Below are positions 56,547-64,000 of a stretch of 64,000 nucleotides of DNA, piece after piece (positions within the stretch are counted from its first letter, which is position 1; each line of letters starts with the position of its first letter). The position numbers were made by a program, and so were the translations under genes. A model generated the notes under the pieces. That model had not been told where the DNA came from and ran no database searches. It was given only the letters and a program-made list of their open reading frames with translations. Origin of the DNA: an uncultured Flavobacteriaceae bacterium (lineage in GTDB: Bacteria > Bacteroidota > Bacteroidia > Flavobacteriales > Flavobacteriaceae); NCBI GenBank assembly GCA_947504035.1, contig CANNGA010000010.1, positions 1-64,000 of the forward strand, given 5' to 3'.

Positions 56547-57605
56547 TTAAGCGTCATTCAAAAATGCGATGGTATCGATACCGTCTGCATAATCCCAAAG
56601 CTGCGGATGTTGCGTATGCCCAAAAGGAATTTCTTCGGTCATAACATTTTTGGCAACCACACATTGAATTTTTGCTTTATCTGCGTCAAGTTGCGTTTTT
56701 AAAGTTTCAAGATCGTCATAATACTCATAAAACGCAGTAGCGATAGGAGAGGCATAACTTTGGTCTTCTTTAATCATAAAGAAACCATTTTCTAACATAT
56801 CAAATTCACTCATAAGATAAACAGCCTTATTATAATCGTAATTATTGGCATATTTGGCTTTGTTAATGATAGGGTGCCAATGGTAAATGGCTTCAAAAAA
56901 AGGAGTGAAGTTATAGCCTTTAGGTACAAAAAGCTTAGAGACATTTCTACAACCTAAGCCGAAGTACCTAAATATGTCTTCTGAAAGTGCTTTCAAGTCT
57001 TCGGGAGTTTCGTTTCCTGTTAATACAGCCACAGAATTTCTATTCGTTCTTATAATTGCTGGCTTGGTTTTAAAATAATACTCGAAATAGCGCGCTGTAT
57101 TGTTACTGCCTGTAGCTATAACGGCATCGAAGTTGTCTAAAGCACCGTCAGTAAACTGGATAAGGCCTTTAAATTCTGGAGCGACATGCTCTAAGTATTT
57201 AGATAAAAAAGGCAATAGATGTTTGTCGTTCGATGATTGTTTAACACGCACCTCATGTCCAGAGATGAGTACAGCTATAAAATCATGAAACCCTACTAAA
57301 GGAATATTACCTGCCATAATAATGGCAATGCGTTTAGGCGTTATCGTTTTAAGCTTATATGGTGCTAACCATGTGGTAATGTTATCTTGCGTTAAGGCAT
57401 TAGACCAAGATTTTAATGCAAATTTTATAGCTTCTAAAGTAAACCACCCGTTATGCTGCTCTGCAAGTTTTAATTGGTGTTTAAAACCGTCGAAAAACAG
57501 TGCATTATAAGCTACCGTATCGTCCTGTTGAGGGCTATTATTCGTAAACTGACGTATAAAATCGCCTAATTTGACAAAAGCAGTAATTCTTTCTTCTAAT
57601 TGCAT
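56547..57605 (-). CDS. acyl-CoA reductase (LuxC-like)
   Basis: A 352-residue NAD(P)H-dependent reductase of the LuxC/aldehyde dehydrogenase superfamily that would turn an acyl-CoA into an aldehyde. Landmarks are [37 protein letters not shown] (about 99-135), [20 protein letters not shown] and [46 protein letters not shown], where the Cys in GLGCRNV is the likely acyl-binding nucleophile. In Bacteroidota this gene sits beside a ferredoxin and serC/serA. Its role there is unknown. Its promoter overlaps the ferredoxin start. Confidence 0.85.
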   Translation of the reverse strand: MQLEERITAFVKLGDFIRQFTNNSPQQDDTVAYNALFFDGFKHQLKLAEQHNGWFTLEAIKFALKSWSNALTQDNITTWLAPYKLKTITPKRIAIIMAGNIPLVGFHDFIAVLISGHEVRVKQSSNDKHLLPFLSKYLEHVAPEFKGLIQFTDGALDNFDAVIATGSNNTARYFEYYFKTKPAIIRTNRNSVAVLTGNETPEDLKALSEDIFRYFGLGCRNVSKLFVPKGYNFTPFFEAIYHWHPIINKAKYANNYDYNKAVYLMSEFDMLENGFFMIKEDQSYASPIATAFYEYYDDLETLKTQLDADKAKIQCVVAKNVMTEEIPFGHTQHPQLWDYADGIDTIAFLNDA

Positions 57606-57613
57606 TCTTAAAT

Positions 57614-57644
57614 TTGGTTATGAATGGTTTTGGCTTTATTTTTG
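57614..57644 (+). promoter_or_regulatory. ferredoxin promoter, TTG-N20-TATTTTTG
   Basis: TTG at 57614-57616 and TATTTTTG at 57637-57644 lie 20 bases apart. The start would be near 57651, about 23 nt before the ferredoxin ATG. This rules against the longer frame starting at 57614. Confidence 0.65.
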
Positions 57645-57650
57645 CACTTG

Positions 57651-57680
57651 CAAAGTTAGAAATAAAATACGCTATGGCAA
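57651..57680 (-). promoter_or_regulatory. acyl-CoA reductase promoter, TTG-N19-TAACTTTG
   Basis: On the minus strand TTG at 57680-57678 and TAACTTTG at 57658-57651 are 19 bases apart, an ideal match. The -33 TTG is inside codons 2-3 of the ferredoxin gene, and the -7 box covers the predicted ferredoxin start site. Confidence 0.7.
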
Positions 57681-58027
57681 TTATAATAACAGATGAATGT
57701 ATAAACTGCGGTGCTTGTGAACCTGAATGTCCAAACACAGCAATATACGAAGGGGCCGATGATTGGCGCTATAAAGATGGTACAAGTTTAGAAGGTACAG
57801 TTGTACTTACTAATGGTACTGAAGTAGATGCTGATGAAGCTCAAGAACCTATAAGTGATGAGCTTTACTATATTGTACCAGATAAGTGTACAGAATGTAA
57901 AGGGTTTCATGATGAACCACAATGTGCGGCTGTATGTCCTGTAGATTGTTGTGTGCCTGATGATGATCATGTAGAAACTGAAGAAGCTCTACTAGCTAAG
58001 CAGCATTTCATGCATCCTGAAGGCTAA
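57674..58027 (+). CDS. 4Fe-4S dicluster ferredoxin
   Basis: A 117-residue electron carrier that holds two [4Fe-4S] clusters. The first motif is [12 protein letters not shown] (residues 9-20). The second is split by an insertion, [21 protein letters not shown] (about 72-92), with an acidic loop ([18 protein letters not shown]) between the two. I start at ATG 57674 because [20 protein letters not shown] is the family start. It is divergent from the acyl-CoA reductase gene and may supply or accept its electrons, but that is inferred from gene order. Confidence 0.9.
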   Translation: MAIIITDECINCGACEPECPNTAIYEGADDWRYKDGTSLEGTVVLTNGTEVDADEAQEPISDELYYIVPDKCTECKGFHDEPQCAAVCPVDCCVPDDDHVETEEALLAKQHFMHPEG

Positions 58028-58073
58028 AAAAGAATTGTTTTTTTGTAGACCAGTTCTATTAAAATAATAAATA

Positions 58074-58110
58074 TAAAAAAAACCTAAGCTTTAAAAGCTT
58101 AGGTTTTTTT
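58074..58110. terminator. shared terminator of ferredoxin and 58142 gene
   Basis: AACCTAAGCTT (58081-58091) pairs with AAGCTTAGGTT (58094-58104 region) with a tiny loop, with A before and T8 after, between convergent genes. Confidence 0.9.
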
Positions 58111-58141
58111 TGTGATAGATACTAGTTAGTAGTATCTCTTG

Positions 58142-59608
58142 TTAATTACTTATAAAATCTTTCATTTCTTGTGTGGGTTCTAAAATGTCTGCATTATCCC
58201 AAATGGTTTTTTCATATTTATTCAAGATTTTAACTGGAATTTTTTCATTTTGTTTTACAGTTTTAAAGTCAACGATCGTTAGTTTGTCATGGGCAGTAAT
58301 CAAGAGTTCCTCTTTTATGAGGTCTTGCCCTTCTATTTTGAAATCAAAGCTAATCTTACTACGTTTTCTACTATTCTCAATGAACTTTAAAGGTCTGTTT
58401 ACATAAAAATAACTGCCAGTAACATGTTTTATATACTGAGGGTGGTAGGTTTTACTGCTATCTTTTTTGAATAAAATGGTACCTTCACTTACATTAGCGA
58501 CATATTTTACACCTAACAAGAATTTTAAATTTACTTTTTGTCCATAACGGTCACTATAGTATTTATAATCTACTTGCGTTATGGCGTACATTTCATCTGC
58601 GATAAAAAGTTTACCGGTGTATTTCGCTTTTTGTTTTTTGGGAACAAAAGTGATGCTATAGGTTAGCTTATCATTATTATAGCCTACACCGTCAAAAAAA
58701 TACTCGTAAAGTTCGGTGTCAAGAATTTCATCTAAAAAGGAGGCTTTGAAGAAATAAGATCTGTTAAGTAATGATTTTGTTTCGGTATTTAAACCAGATA
58801 CACTGTATTTGTTTTCGTAAGCTTCTTTAAATTCTTCTTCGTTTAAAGACAATGAGTCTTCCAGTTTAAAGAGGCCAGATTTTAACTTGTAGGTTTTTGT
58901 AGTATCTAAGTATTTTAAAATAATATTTTCTGTTTTTTCTTGAATGCTCTCAATAGAAAAATCGTTTTTCGAATTTAAGAGCTCTGTCGCTTTTTCGACT
59001 TCAATTTTTATGCTGTCCTTGTGCAAGGTATATACCTTGCCTTTAAGATCAGCAAATTGTACCATATTACTACTTTTTATTTGCTGGGCTAGTGTATTTA
59101 AACTTGTGTTCACATCCTTGAGCTGCTTGCGTTTTACTTCAGAAGCTTTGTCAATTTCAAATTCTAAATTTTTAAAATCAATATGGTCTGTAGTGCGGTA
59201 AAATACATTGTACTTATTTAAAGTATAATTGTAATTATCATAAAGCATAGATTTAACTTTCGCTATGATCGAGTTGGCATCAAGTGTTTTATTACTAATA
59301 AATACTTCATTGAGTTGATTGATGGATTCGCTCAATACAATTTCGTAATTAAGGTCTTGAATTTGTTGAATCGAAAGTACTTTATTTTCGTATCCCATGC
59401 AGGATACAGTTACGGTTTTAAGGCTGTCTGTGGCATCTATTGTAAAATAGCCATCATCGTTAGATATAGTCCCTGCATTTTTACCCGTTTGAATATTGGC
59501 ATACGGAATCACATGTTCTGTGTTTTTATCAATAATTTTAGCTGTAATAGTTTGCGCTAATACAGTTGCACTAAAAATAAAAAAAATAAAAGTAATTATA
59601 TACCTCAT
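58142..59608 (-). CDS. exported CarboxypepD_reg-like domain protein
   Basis: A 488-residue secreted protein with a signal sequence (1-18). A CarboxypepD_reg-like beta sandwich (about 20-95, TITAKIIDKNTEHVIPYANIQTGKNAGTISNDDGYFTI) is followed by a long mostly beta region of unknown kind, with FKASFLDEILDTELYEYFFDGVGYNNDKLTYSITFVPKKQ near 290-330. The same layout is common in Bacteroidota envelope proteins that are not receptors. No barrel end or plug is seen. It is monocistronic. TAAATTTG at 59678-59671 on the minus strand may be its -7 box. Confidence 0.75.
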   Translation of the reverse strand: MRYIITFIFFIFSATVLAQTITAKIIDKNTEHVIPYANIQTGKNAGTISNDDGYFTIDATDSLKTVTVSCMGYENKVLSIQQIQDLNYEIVLSESINQLNEVFISNKTLDANSIIAKVKSMLYDNYNYTLNKYNVFYRTTDHIDFKNLEFEIDKASEVKRKQLKDVNTSLNTLAQQIKSSNMVQFADLKGKVYTLHKDSIKIEVEKATELLNSKNDFSIESIQEKTENIILKYLDTTKTYKLKSGLFKLEDSLSLNEEEFKEAYENKYSVSGLNTETKSLLNRSYFFKASFLDEILDTELYEYFFDGVGYNNDKLTYSITFVPKKQKAKYTGKLFIADEMYAITQVDYKYYSDRYGQKVNLKFLLGVKYVANVSEGTILFKKDSSKTYHPQYIKHVTGSYFYVNRPLKFIENSRKRSKISFDFKIEGQDLIKEELLITAHDKLTIVDFKTVKQNEKIPVKILNKYEKTIWDNADILEPTQEMKDFISN

Positions 59609-59964
59609 AGACTTTATGCTAACTCATACAATACGTAAAGGTGCTTGTGTTATAAGCTTATGTAAAATTGCAAATTTAAATCGTTATTTCCATCAGTTTT
59701 CTTTTTAAAATACTGAAAGTACTTTATAAAGATAATTACAATTTACGCTATTTGTTTATGAACACTAAATTTTTACACCAAAATGGTATACTTGATCTTA
59801 TACAAATATAAGGTTTTGATGGGAATGGCTTTTTCTCAAGTCCTAATTAGTTTTGTGTTTTTTTTGCAGAAATGAATTGTTGTTAGCGTTGTACACATCG
59901 TTTTTAAAATAAAATGAATGTATATAGAGAGAGAAAGCTATGGGGTTTAGTGGCTTTATGCACA
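59609..59964. other. gap without a recognised gene
   Basis: About 350 bases of AT-rich DNA lie between the 58142 gene start and the hairpin after the xylanase-like gene. Apart from the possible -7 box at 59671-59678 I see nothing I can support. Confidence 0.5.
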
Positions 59965-59994
59965 AAGAGATCGTGTAAGTTTACACGATCTCTT
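59965..59994 (-). terminator. perfect hairpin past the xylanase-like gene
   Basis: AAAGAGATCGTGTA pairs with TACACGATCTCTTT around a very short loop (14-15 bp). It lies about 45 bases past the gene stop. The U run on the minus strand is weak, so strength is uncertain. Confidence 0.65.
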
Positions 59995-60038
59995 TTAAAA
60001 CACAGTTTGTAAGCTAACTCACTACGGTTTAACCCCTA

Positions 60039-61079
60039 TTATTTAAGTAAGAGCTTGGTGTGGTACGTATTCTTAAATTCGTCTGTAACCGCTATAAGAT
60101 ATAGGCCTGATGTAAATGTATTGCCTTTTTTTAATTCTAAATGCGAATCGGTGATAGCTTTGTTATAAATAACTTTTCCTAGTAGGTCTGTTATCATAAC
60201 TTGGGCATTAGCAATACCATTTAGTTTCAAGCTAAAGTGGTCTGTAGCTGGATTAGGAAATACACTTATAGCCTTTTGTGCAGATTCTGTTTTAAACGCT
60301 GTCGCTTGCGATTTGTTAGAGTTTCTAGGAAAAGACGCATCTAAAGTAAAGTCTGCAGCACTAGTATTACCAAATCCTTCCACTTTATAAGATACCTCGA
60401 AAAGCGTACCGATAGTTCTTATTTTTGTATGGTTAATCATTTCCTGAATATGTCTAGACGTTGTAAGTGTACGTCTGCTATTCTTTGCGACAGAACTTCT
60501 ACGTACACATTTAATCTGTGTAAAGTTATCATTACCACTGTATACCGAAGGTGCTCCAAAAACATCTTTGTACCATACCTCGTAAGTAGCGCCATCTATA
60601 AAATAGGTGTCCCCTGTATTGATCATCCCAGAAGTAGGGTTAGATTTGTTATTGTAACCTTGTACGATATACCATTCTACGGTACTATCTACGGCTCCAG
60701 TAGCGTTTTGCGACCAGCCGTAACCACCATGAAATGTATTGCCATCCATTTTTGATAGGCTAATGTCATAACTAATATTATCATTTACACTGGGTGAATT
60801 TCTTTTAGACTCTCTAATTAGAATGTTGCCATTACGGCTTAGGCTCGACCATGTTCCGTCAACTTCTCTGGCGCTGCCATTTTCATAAACGGTGGCGCAG
60901 CCATTTTCTCCGGATGTTTGGAAGAGTTCAAAAACGTTACCTCTGGTTGTAGTCCATGATTCTCGATTACAGGCACCTCCAAGTCTTCTGCGTTGTGCAA
61001 ATGTGTGTAAGGATAGTAAGGTTATGACTAAGCATAATAGATGAATTCGTTGTGTTTTGTTTGGTTTTAAAATTCTCAT
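60039..61079 (-). CDS. GH11 xylanase-like enzyme with T9SS sorting tail
   Basis: A 346-residue secreted enzyme that should cut beta-1,4-xylan. A signal peptide (1-29) leads to a beta-jelly-roll catalytic domain (about 35-250). Near residues 118-141 the line GGYGWSQN then VEWYIVQGYNN holds the expected nucleophile Glu135, and YKVEGFGNTSAADFTL holds the acid/base Glu234. YEVWYKDVFGAPSVYSGNDNFTQI matches the thumb/strand region of GH11. Residues 270-346 form a type A T9SS sorting domain (VFPNPATDHFSL and a Lys-ending LLLK). No SusC/SusD genes or other glycosidases are near. GH11 is called by pattern, not search. Confidence 0.8.
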   Translation of the reverse strand: MRILKPNKTQRIHLLCLVITLLSLHTFAQRRRLGGACNRESWTTTRGNVFELFQTSGENGCATVYENGSAREVDGTWSSLSRNGNILIRESKRNSPSVNDNISYDISLSKMDGNTFHGGYGWSQNATGAVDSTVEWYIVQGYNNKSNPTSGMINTGDTYFIDGATYEVWYKDVFGAPSVYSGNDNFTQIKCVRRSSVAKNSRRTLTTSRHIQEMINHTKIRTIGTLFEVSYKVEGFGNTSAADFTLDASFPRNSNKSQATAFKTESAQKAISVFPNPATDHFSLKLNGIANAQVMITDLLGKVIYNKAITDSHLELKKGNTFTSGLYLIAVTDEFKNTYHTKLLLK

Positions 61080-61802
61080 TAGTTTTTTGTTTAGTGGTTA
61101 AAAGCAACACATGTGTTCTAATAGGTTATAGAATGGTGTTGCGCTATAATTGTGGATTGCTATGTGTAATATAGCATCTCAAATAATTCTACTTTTTGGT
61201 TAGAAAAGCAGTGGTTTTTAAACCTCATTTTAGCAAAGCTTACTTTTTAAAATGCTGAGGGTGTACATTTTTTTAATTTATATACTACATAGGCATAAGG
61301 TGTTAAGGGTTAATACATACATTTTAGTTTTTGATTTTAAGTGTAGGTTTTTACTTGTTTTAGATAATAAGTACCCTACAATTTTACGTAATTAAAAGCG
61401 TTGATTTATACTACAAATGATTCAATTTGTAGTATTTTTAGATCATTTTTAAGTTGTGAATTATGATGCATAATAGGGTTTTGTAAGTAAAAAGAGCTTC
61501 ATTTTTACAAGAGGTGTTAAAAAGTGAGAGCTAAGGTTGTAAGTGTCGTAAATTAAAAGAGTTATGTGTGGAAAATTGAGTAGTAAGGTTACTTTCTATT
61601 CATGATTTAAAATCATAGAGATTGTGTTTAAAAAAAAGGAACAGTGTCAGTTTTTAGGCTGTTTTTAAAAAAAAAAGACACTTTTATGTAGAAAACATTT
61701 CATAGTTTAAGCTATTGATAGCGTTTAGAAACTGTTTTTTGGAGTGAAAGTAAATTTGAACTTAGATTTGAAGACTAATCTTCTGGTTAAGTGCTTTAAA
61801 AA
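61080..61802. other. gap without a recognised gene
   Basis: About 720 bases upstream of the xylanase-like gene and of ychF. It holds a 10-bp hairpin (61409-61434) followed by TTTTT on the plus strand, with no plus-strand gene before it, and a small palindrome near 61602-61616. I see no coding pattern or known RNA. Confidence 0.5.
61409..61439 (+). terminator. terminator-like hairpin without a gene
   Basis: TACTACAAAT (61409-61418) pairs with ATTTGTAGTA (61425-61434) around a 6-nt loop and is followed by TTTTT. The stem is AT-rich, so it is weak. No transcript start with the right spacing was found upstream. Confidence 0.35.
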
Positions 61803-61832
61803 TTGTAATTCTTTTATTATTGGTTACATTTG
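61803..61832 (+). promoter_or_regulatory. ychF promoter, TTG-N19-TACATTTG
   Basis: TTG at 61803-61805 and TACATTTG at 61825-61832 lie 19 bases apart, an ideal match. The start would be near 61839, with a leader of about 104 nt before the ychF ATG. Confidence 0.75.
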
Positions 61833-61942
61833 CACTTTGAAAAAAATGTGTGCTTCAGTTACTGTTTTAGAAATCTGAAACCGCATGGTATCGTTTAACT
61901 TTAAATAGACTGTTCTTAATTAAAGTAAGGACAATTGTAAAT

Positions 61943-63037
61943 ATGAAAGCAGGTATTGTAGGATTACCAAATGTTGGAAAGTCAACTTTATTTAATTGTT
62001 TGTCTAATGCAAAAGCCCAAAGTGCAAATTTTCCGTTTTGTACTATAGAACCTAATATTGGAGTTGTAAATGTACCAGACCCCAGATTAGAGAAATTAGA
62101 AGAATTGGTAAATCCAGAACGTGTATTACCAGCTACTGTAGAGATAGTAGATATTGCTGGCTTGGTAAAAGGCGCTAGTAAAGGCGAAGGTTTAGGAAAT
62201 CAGTTTTTAGCGAATATAAGAGAGACCGATGCTATTTTACATGTATTACGCTGTTTTGATAATGATAATATTGTGCATGTAGATGGTAGTGTAGATCCTA
62301 TTCGAGATAAAGAAACGATCGATATGGAGCTACAATTGAAAGATTTAGAAACTGCCGATAAAAAATTAGATAAGGTAAAACGTGCTGCAAGAACAGGTAA
62401 TAAAGAGGCGCAAAGTGAAGAAGCTGTTTTAGTAAAAATAAAAGAAGCTTTAGAATCTGGAGTTTCAGTAAGAGCTTTAGAGTTTAGTGAAGAAGATTAT
62501 ATAGATTATGTAAAGCCGTCTCAGTTTATAACAGATAAGCCTGTAATGTATGTTTGTAATGTTGATGAGGGTGCAGCGGTTAATGGAAATGCTTATGTAG
62601 AGCAGGTGAAAGACGCTGTAAAAGATGAAAATGCAGAGGTATTAGTCTTGGCAGTAGGAACAGAAGCTGATATTAATGAGTTAGACGATTATGAAGAGCG
62701 TCAACTTTTTTTACAAGATATAGGTTTAGAAGAGCCTGGAGCTGCTAAATTAATAAGAGGTGCATACAATTTGCTAAATCAACAAACCTATTTTACTGCT
62801 GGAGAAAAAGAAGTACGTGCTTGGACTATCGATATTGGGGCCAGCGCACCGCAGGCCGCAGGAGTTATCCATACAGACTTTGAAAAGGGTTTTATTAGAG
62901 CTGAAGTTATTGCTTATACAGACTACGTAAGTTTAGGAAGTGAAGCCAAAGTAAAAGAAGCGGGTAAAATGCGTGTAGAGGGTAAAAATTATATTGTAAA
63001 AGACGGTGATGTCATGCACTTTCTTTTTAATGTGTAA
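61943..63037 (+). CDS. ychF: redox-regulated ATPase/GTPase YchF
   Basis: A 364-residue Obg-family protein that binds ribosomes and hydrolyses ATP. The G1 loop is GLPNVGKST (7-15), the switch area SANFPFCTIEPNIGVVNVPDPRL, G3 DIAGLVKGASKGEGLGNQFL, followed by a coiled-coil insertion (about 130-160, DLETADKKLDKVKRAARTG) and a TGS domain ending IVKDGDVMHFLFNV. All signature motifs are intact. It has its own promoter. Confidence 0.96.
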   Translation: MKAGIVGLPNVGKSTLFNCLSNAKAQSANFPFCTIEPNIGVVNVPDPRLEKLEELVNPERVLPATVEIVDIAGLVKGASKGEGLGNQFLANIRETDAILHVLRCFDNDNIVHVDGSVDPIRDKETIDMELQLKDLETADKKLDKVKRAARTGNKEAQSEEAVLVKIKEALESGVSVRALEFSEEDYIDYVKPSQFITDKPVMYVCNVDEGAAVNGNAYVEQVKDAVKDENAEVLVLAVGTEADINELDDYEERQLFLQDIGLEEPGAAKLIRGAYNLLNQQTYFTAGEKEVRAWTIDIGASAPQAAGVIHTDFEKGFIRAEVIAYTDYVSLGSEAKVKEAGKMRVEGKNYIVKDGDVMHFLFNV

Positions 63038-63107
63038 ATTAGAAGTTGCAGTTGTTTAAGTAGTTGATTATGTTTGCATTATAAATGTATAAGTTAATAG
63101 AATTAAA

Positions 63108-63584
63108 ATGTCATTAATAGTATTAGAAACTGAAATATTTTCAGATATTGAAACTTGTTTTGATACTGCTAGGAGCATTGATTTTCATAAAGAATCTCTT
63201 AAGCATACCAATGAGATTCCTATCTCAGGAAAAACAACAGGCCTTATAGAACTTGGTGAATGGGTAAGTTGGGAAGCCAAACATTTAGGCTTCGTGCAAC
63301 ATTTAACGTCTAAAGTGACGGCGTTCGAAAGGCCCTATTATTTTGTAGATAAAATGGTGTTAGGGGCTTTTAAATCTTACCGTCATGAGCATTTTTTTAA
63401 AGCTGAAGGTGCTAAAACGATAATGCTTGATAAGTTTTATTTTGAATCTCCCTGTGGTGTTTTAGGAGAGTTTGTAAATTGGGTGTACCTTAAAAAGTAC
63501 ATGACAGATTTGTTAAAAACAAGAAACAGGCTTTTAAAGAAAGAGGCCGAAGCTGCTGCAAAATTATTAGAACCTGTACTTTAA
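63108..63584 (+). CDS. SRPBCC-family ligand-binding protein
   Basis: A 158-residue protein of the SRPBCC/START-like fold, often called cell division inhibitor-like by annotation. It shows TCFDTARSIDFHKES, WEAKHLGFVQHLTSKVTAFERPYYFVDKMVLGAFKSYRHEHFF and GVLGEFVNWVYLKKYMTDLLKTRNR, the usual order. It would bind a hydrophobic ligand in the cytoplasm; none is known. It is 70 bases after ychF on the same strand. Its 3' end overlaps the convergent PAP2 gene by 18 bases. Confidence 0.75.
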   Translation: MSLIVLETEIFSDIETCFDTARSIDFHKESLKHTNEIPISGKTTGLIELGEWVSWEAKHLGFVQHLTSKVTAFERPYYFVDKMVLGAFKSYRHEHFFKAEGAKTIMLDKFYFESPCGVLGEFVNWVYLKKYMTDLLKTRNRLLKKEAEAAAKLLEPVL

Positions 63585-64000
63585 AGATATTCCTTGATAA
63601 GATTCACCTGTAAAATTAATACTGTTTACAGGTGTTAGTGATAGCGATTTATTTCTTTTTTTATGCCATTTAGGTACAAAATAACCAATACTAGCACCAA
63701 TGGTATACCCTAATAACACATCGGTTAAAAAGTGCTGACCTGCTTCTATTCGAAGCGCACCTACAGCGGCAGGTAGTGCGATAGCCCCTGCCCATACATA
63801 AGGTATTCCAGGAGAATTAGGATGAAAATCTTGATATACTTTGGCAACAAAAAACGTAGCATTAGCTGTAACAGCAGTGTGCCCAGAGAAAAAGGAACGC
63901 TGTCCGCTAGCATTTAACCTTCTCCTTAAGCTTTCATTTTCATCATATACGTAGGGTCTGCTCTTATCTACTAATCCTGCAGTCAATGTATAGAAAGCTC
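63567..64000 (-). CDS. PAP2-type phosphatase, cut by the window edge
   Basis: The C-terminal part of a PAP2-type acid phosphatase. The frame runs open to the window edge; the apparent start at 63986 is a TTG codon inside the gene, so the N-terminus lies outside. Motif 1 is KSRPYVY, motif 2 SFFSGHTAV, and motif 3 RIEAGQHFLTDVLLG with the catalytic His. Two or three membrane helices follow. The tail (NFTGESYQGISLKYRF) ends in a beta strand with a terminal Phe, unusual for this family and suggestive of an outer membrane location. The substrate may be a lipid phosphate. Confidence 0.8.
   Translation of the reverse strand, partial: AFYTLTAGLVDKSRPYVYDENESLRRRLNASGQRSFFSGHTAVTANATFFVAKVYQDFHPNSPGIPYVWAGAIALPAAVGALRIEAGQHFLTDVLLGYTIGASIGYFVPKWHKKRNKSLSLTPVNSINFTGESYQGISLKYRF

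Noticed and set aside
57614-57673. N-terminal extension of the ferredoxin
   Set aside because: The 20 extra residues overlap the promoter, and the conserved family start is at 57674.

Overview
The window is a chromosomal piece from a low-GC member of the Flavobacteriaceae (phylum Bacteroidota). Several things point there. Promoters match the Bacteroidota consensus TTG-N18-20-TAnnTTTG. One protein carries a type IX secretion (T9SS) C-terminal sorting tail. Lipoproteins carry acidic residues just after the lipid-bearing Cys. Several families are, to my knowledge, typical of flavobacteria (DUF6095-, DUF6146- and DUF6787-like, DUF4199, the GlmU-like nucleotidyltransferase, TIGR02757). L31 is the zinc-free type B form, and PurL is the long single-chain form. 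I see no tRNA, rRNA, IS element, prophage, integrase or CRISPR array. It is mostly core genome with a few accessory genes and decayed remnants.

Layout. 1-9.3 kb: a gene remnant, an Omp85-type barrel protein, purL, and a DUF3999/DUF2339 membrane pair. 9.5-19.3 kb: an rRNA m5C methyltransferase, a surface lipoprotein with a repeat linker, an ECF sigma / anti-sigma / Spy-like operon, a strong candidate small RNA, an MsbA-type exporter coupled to phosphoglucomutase, a membrane glycosyltransferase and a DUF4199 protein. 19.4-28 kb: L31, the GlmU-like enzyme, a peptide-binding lipoprotein divergent from mtaB, then a plus-strand run of hydrolase, lytic transglycosylase and cardiolipin synthase, followed by a dead PH-domain gene. 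28-45 kb: a TPR protein, a PIF1-like helicase, DinB-like protein, murQ, a TolC/permease/adaptor efflux set without its own ATPase, a MORN-repeat protein, monomeric isocitrate dehydrogenase, rplS, TIGR02757, an MFS transporter and a LolD-type ATPase. 45-53 kb: folE, an unpartnered TPR histidine kinase, and a locus of lipoprotein, TonB receptor and His/Cys-rich small protein that looks like metal uptake. 53-64 kb: DUF937, serA/serC, acyl-CoA reductase divergent from a ferredoxin, a CarboxypepD_reg-like protein, a secreted GH11 xylanase-like enzyme, ychF, an SRPBCC protein and a PAP2 protein cut by the window edge.

How genes work together. murQ, the lytic transglycosylase, the GlmU-like protein and cardiolipin synthase serve envelope building and recycling. 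serA and serC give two steps of serine synthesis. The ECF operon looks like an envelope-stress circuit. The most novel items are the candidate small RNA at about 13936-14018, a transcription terminator formed from the coding sequence of a dead PH-domain gene, the lone T9SS-exported GH11 enzyme, the putative metal-uptake locus, and pairs of divergent promoters that interlock. All functional calls rest on motif recognition by eye; no database search was run.
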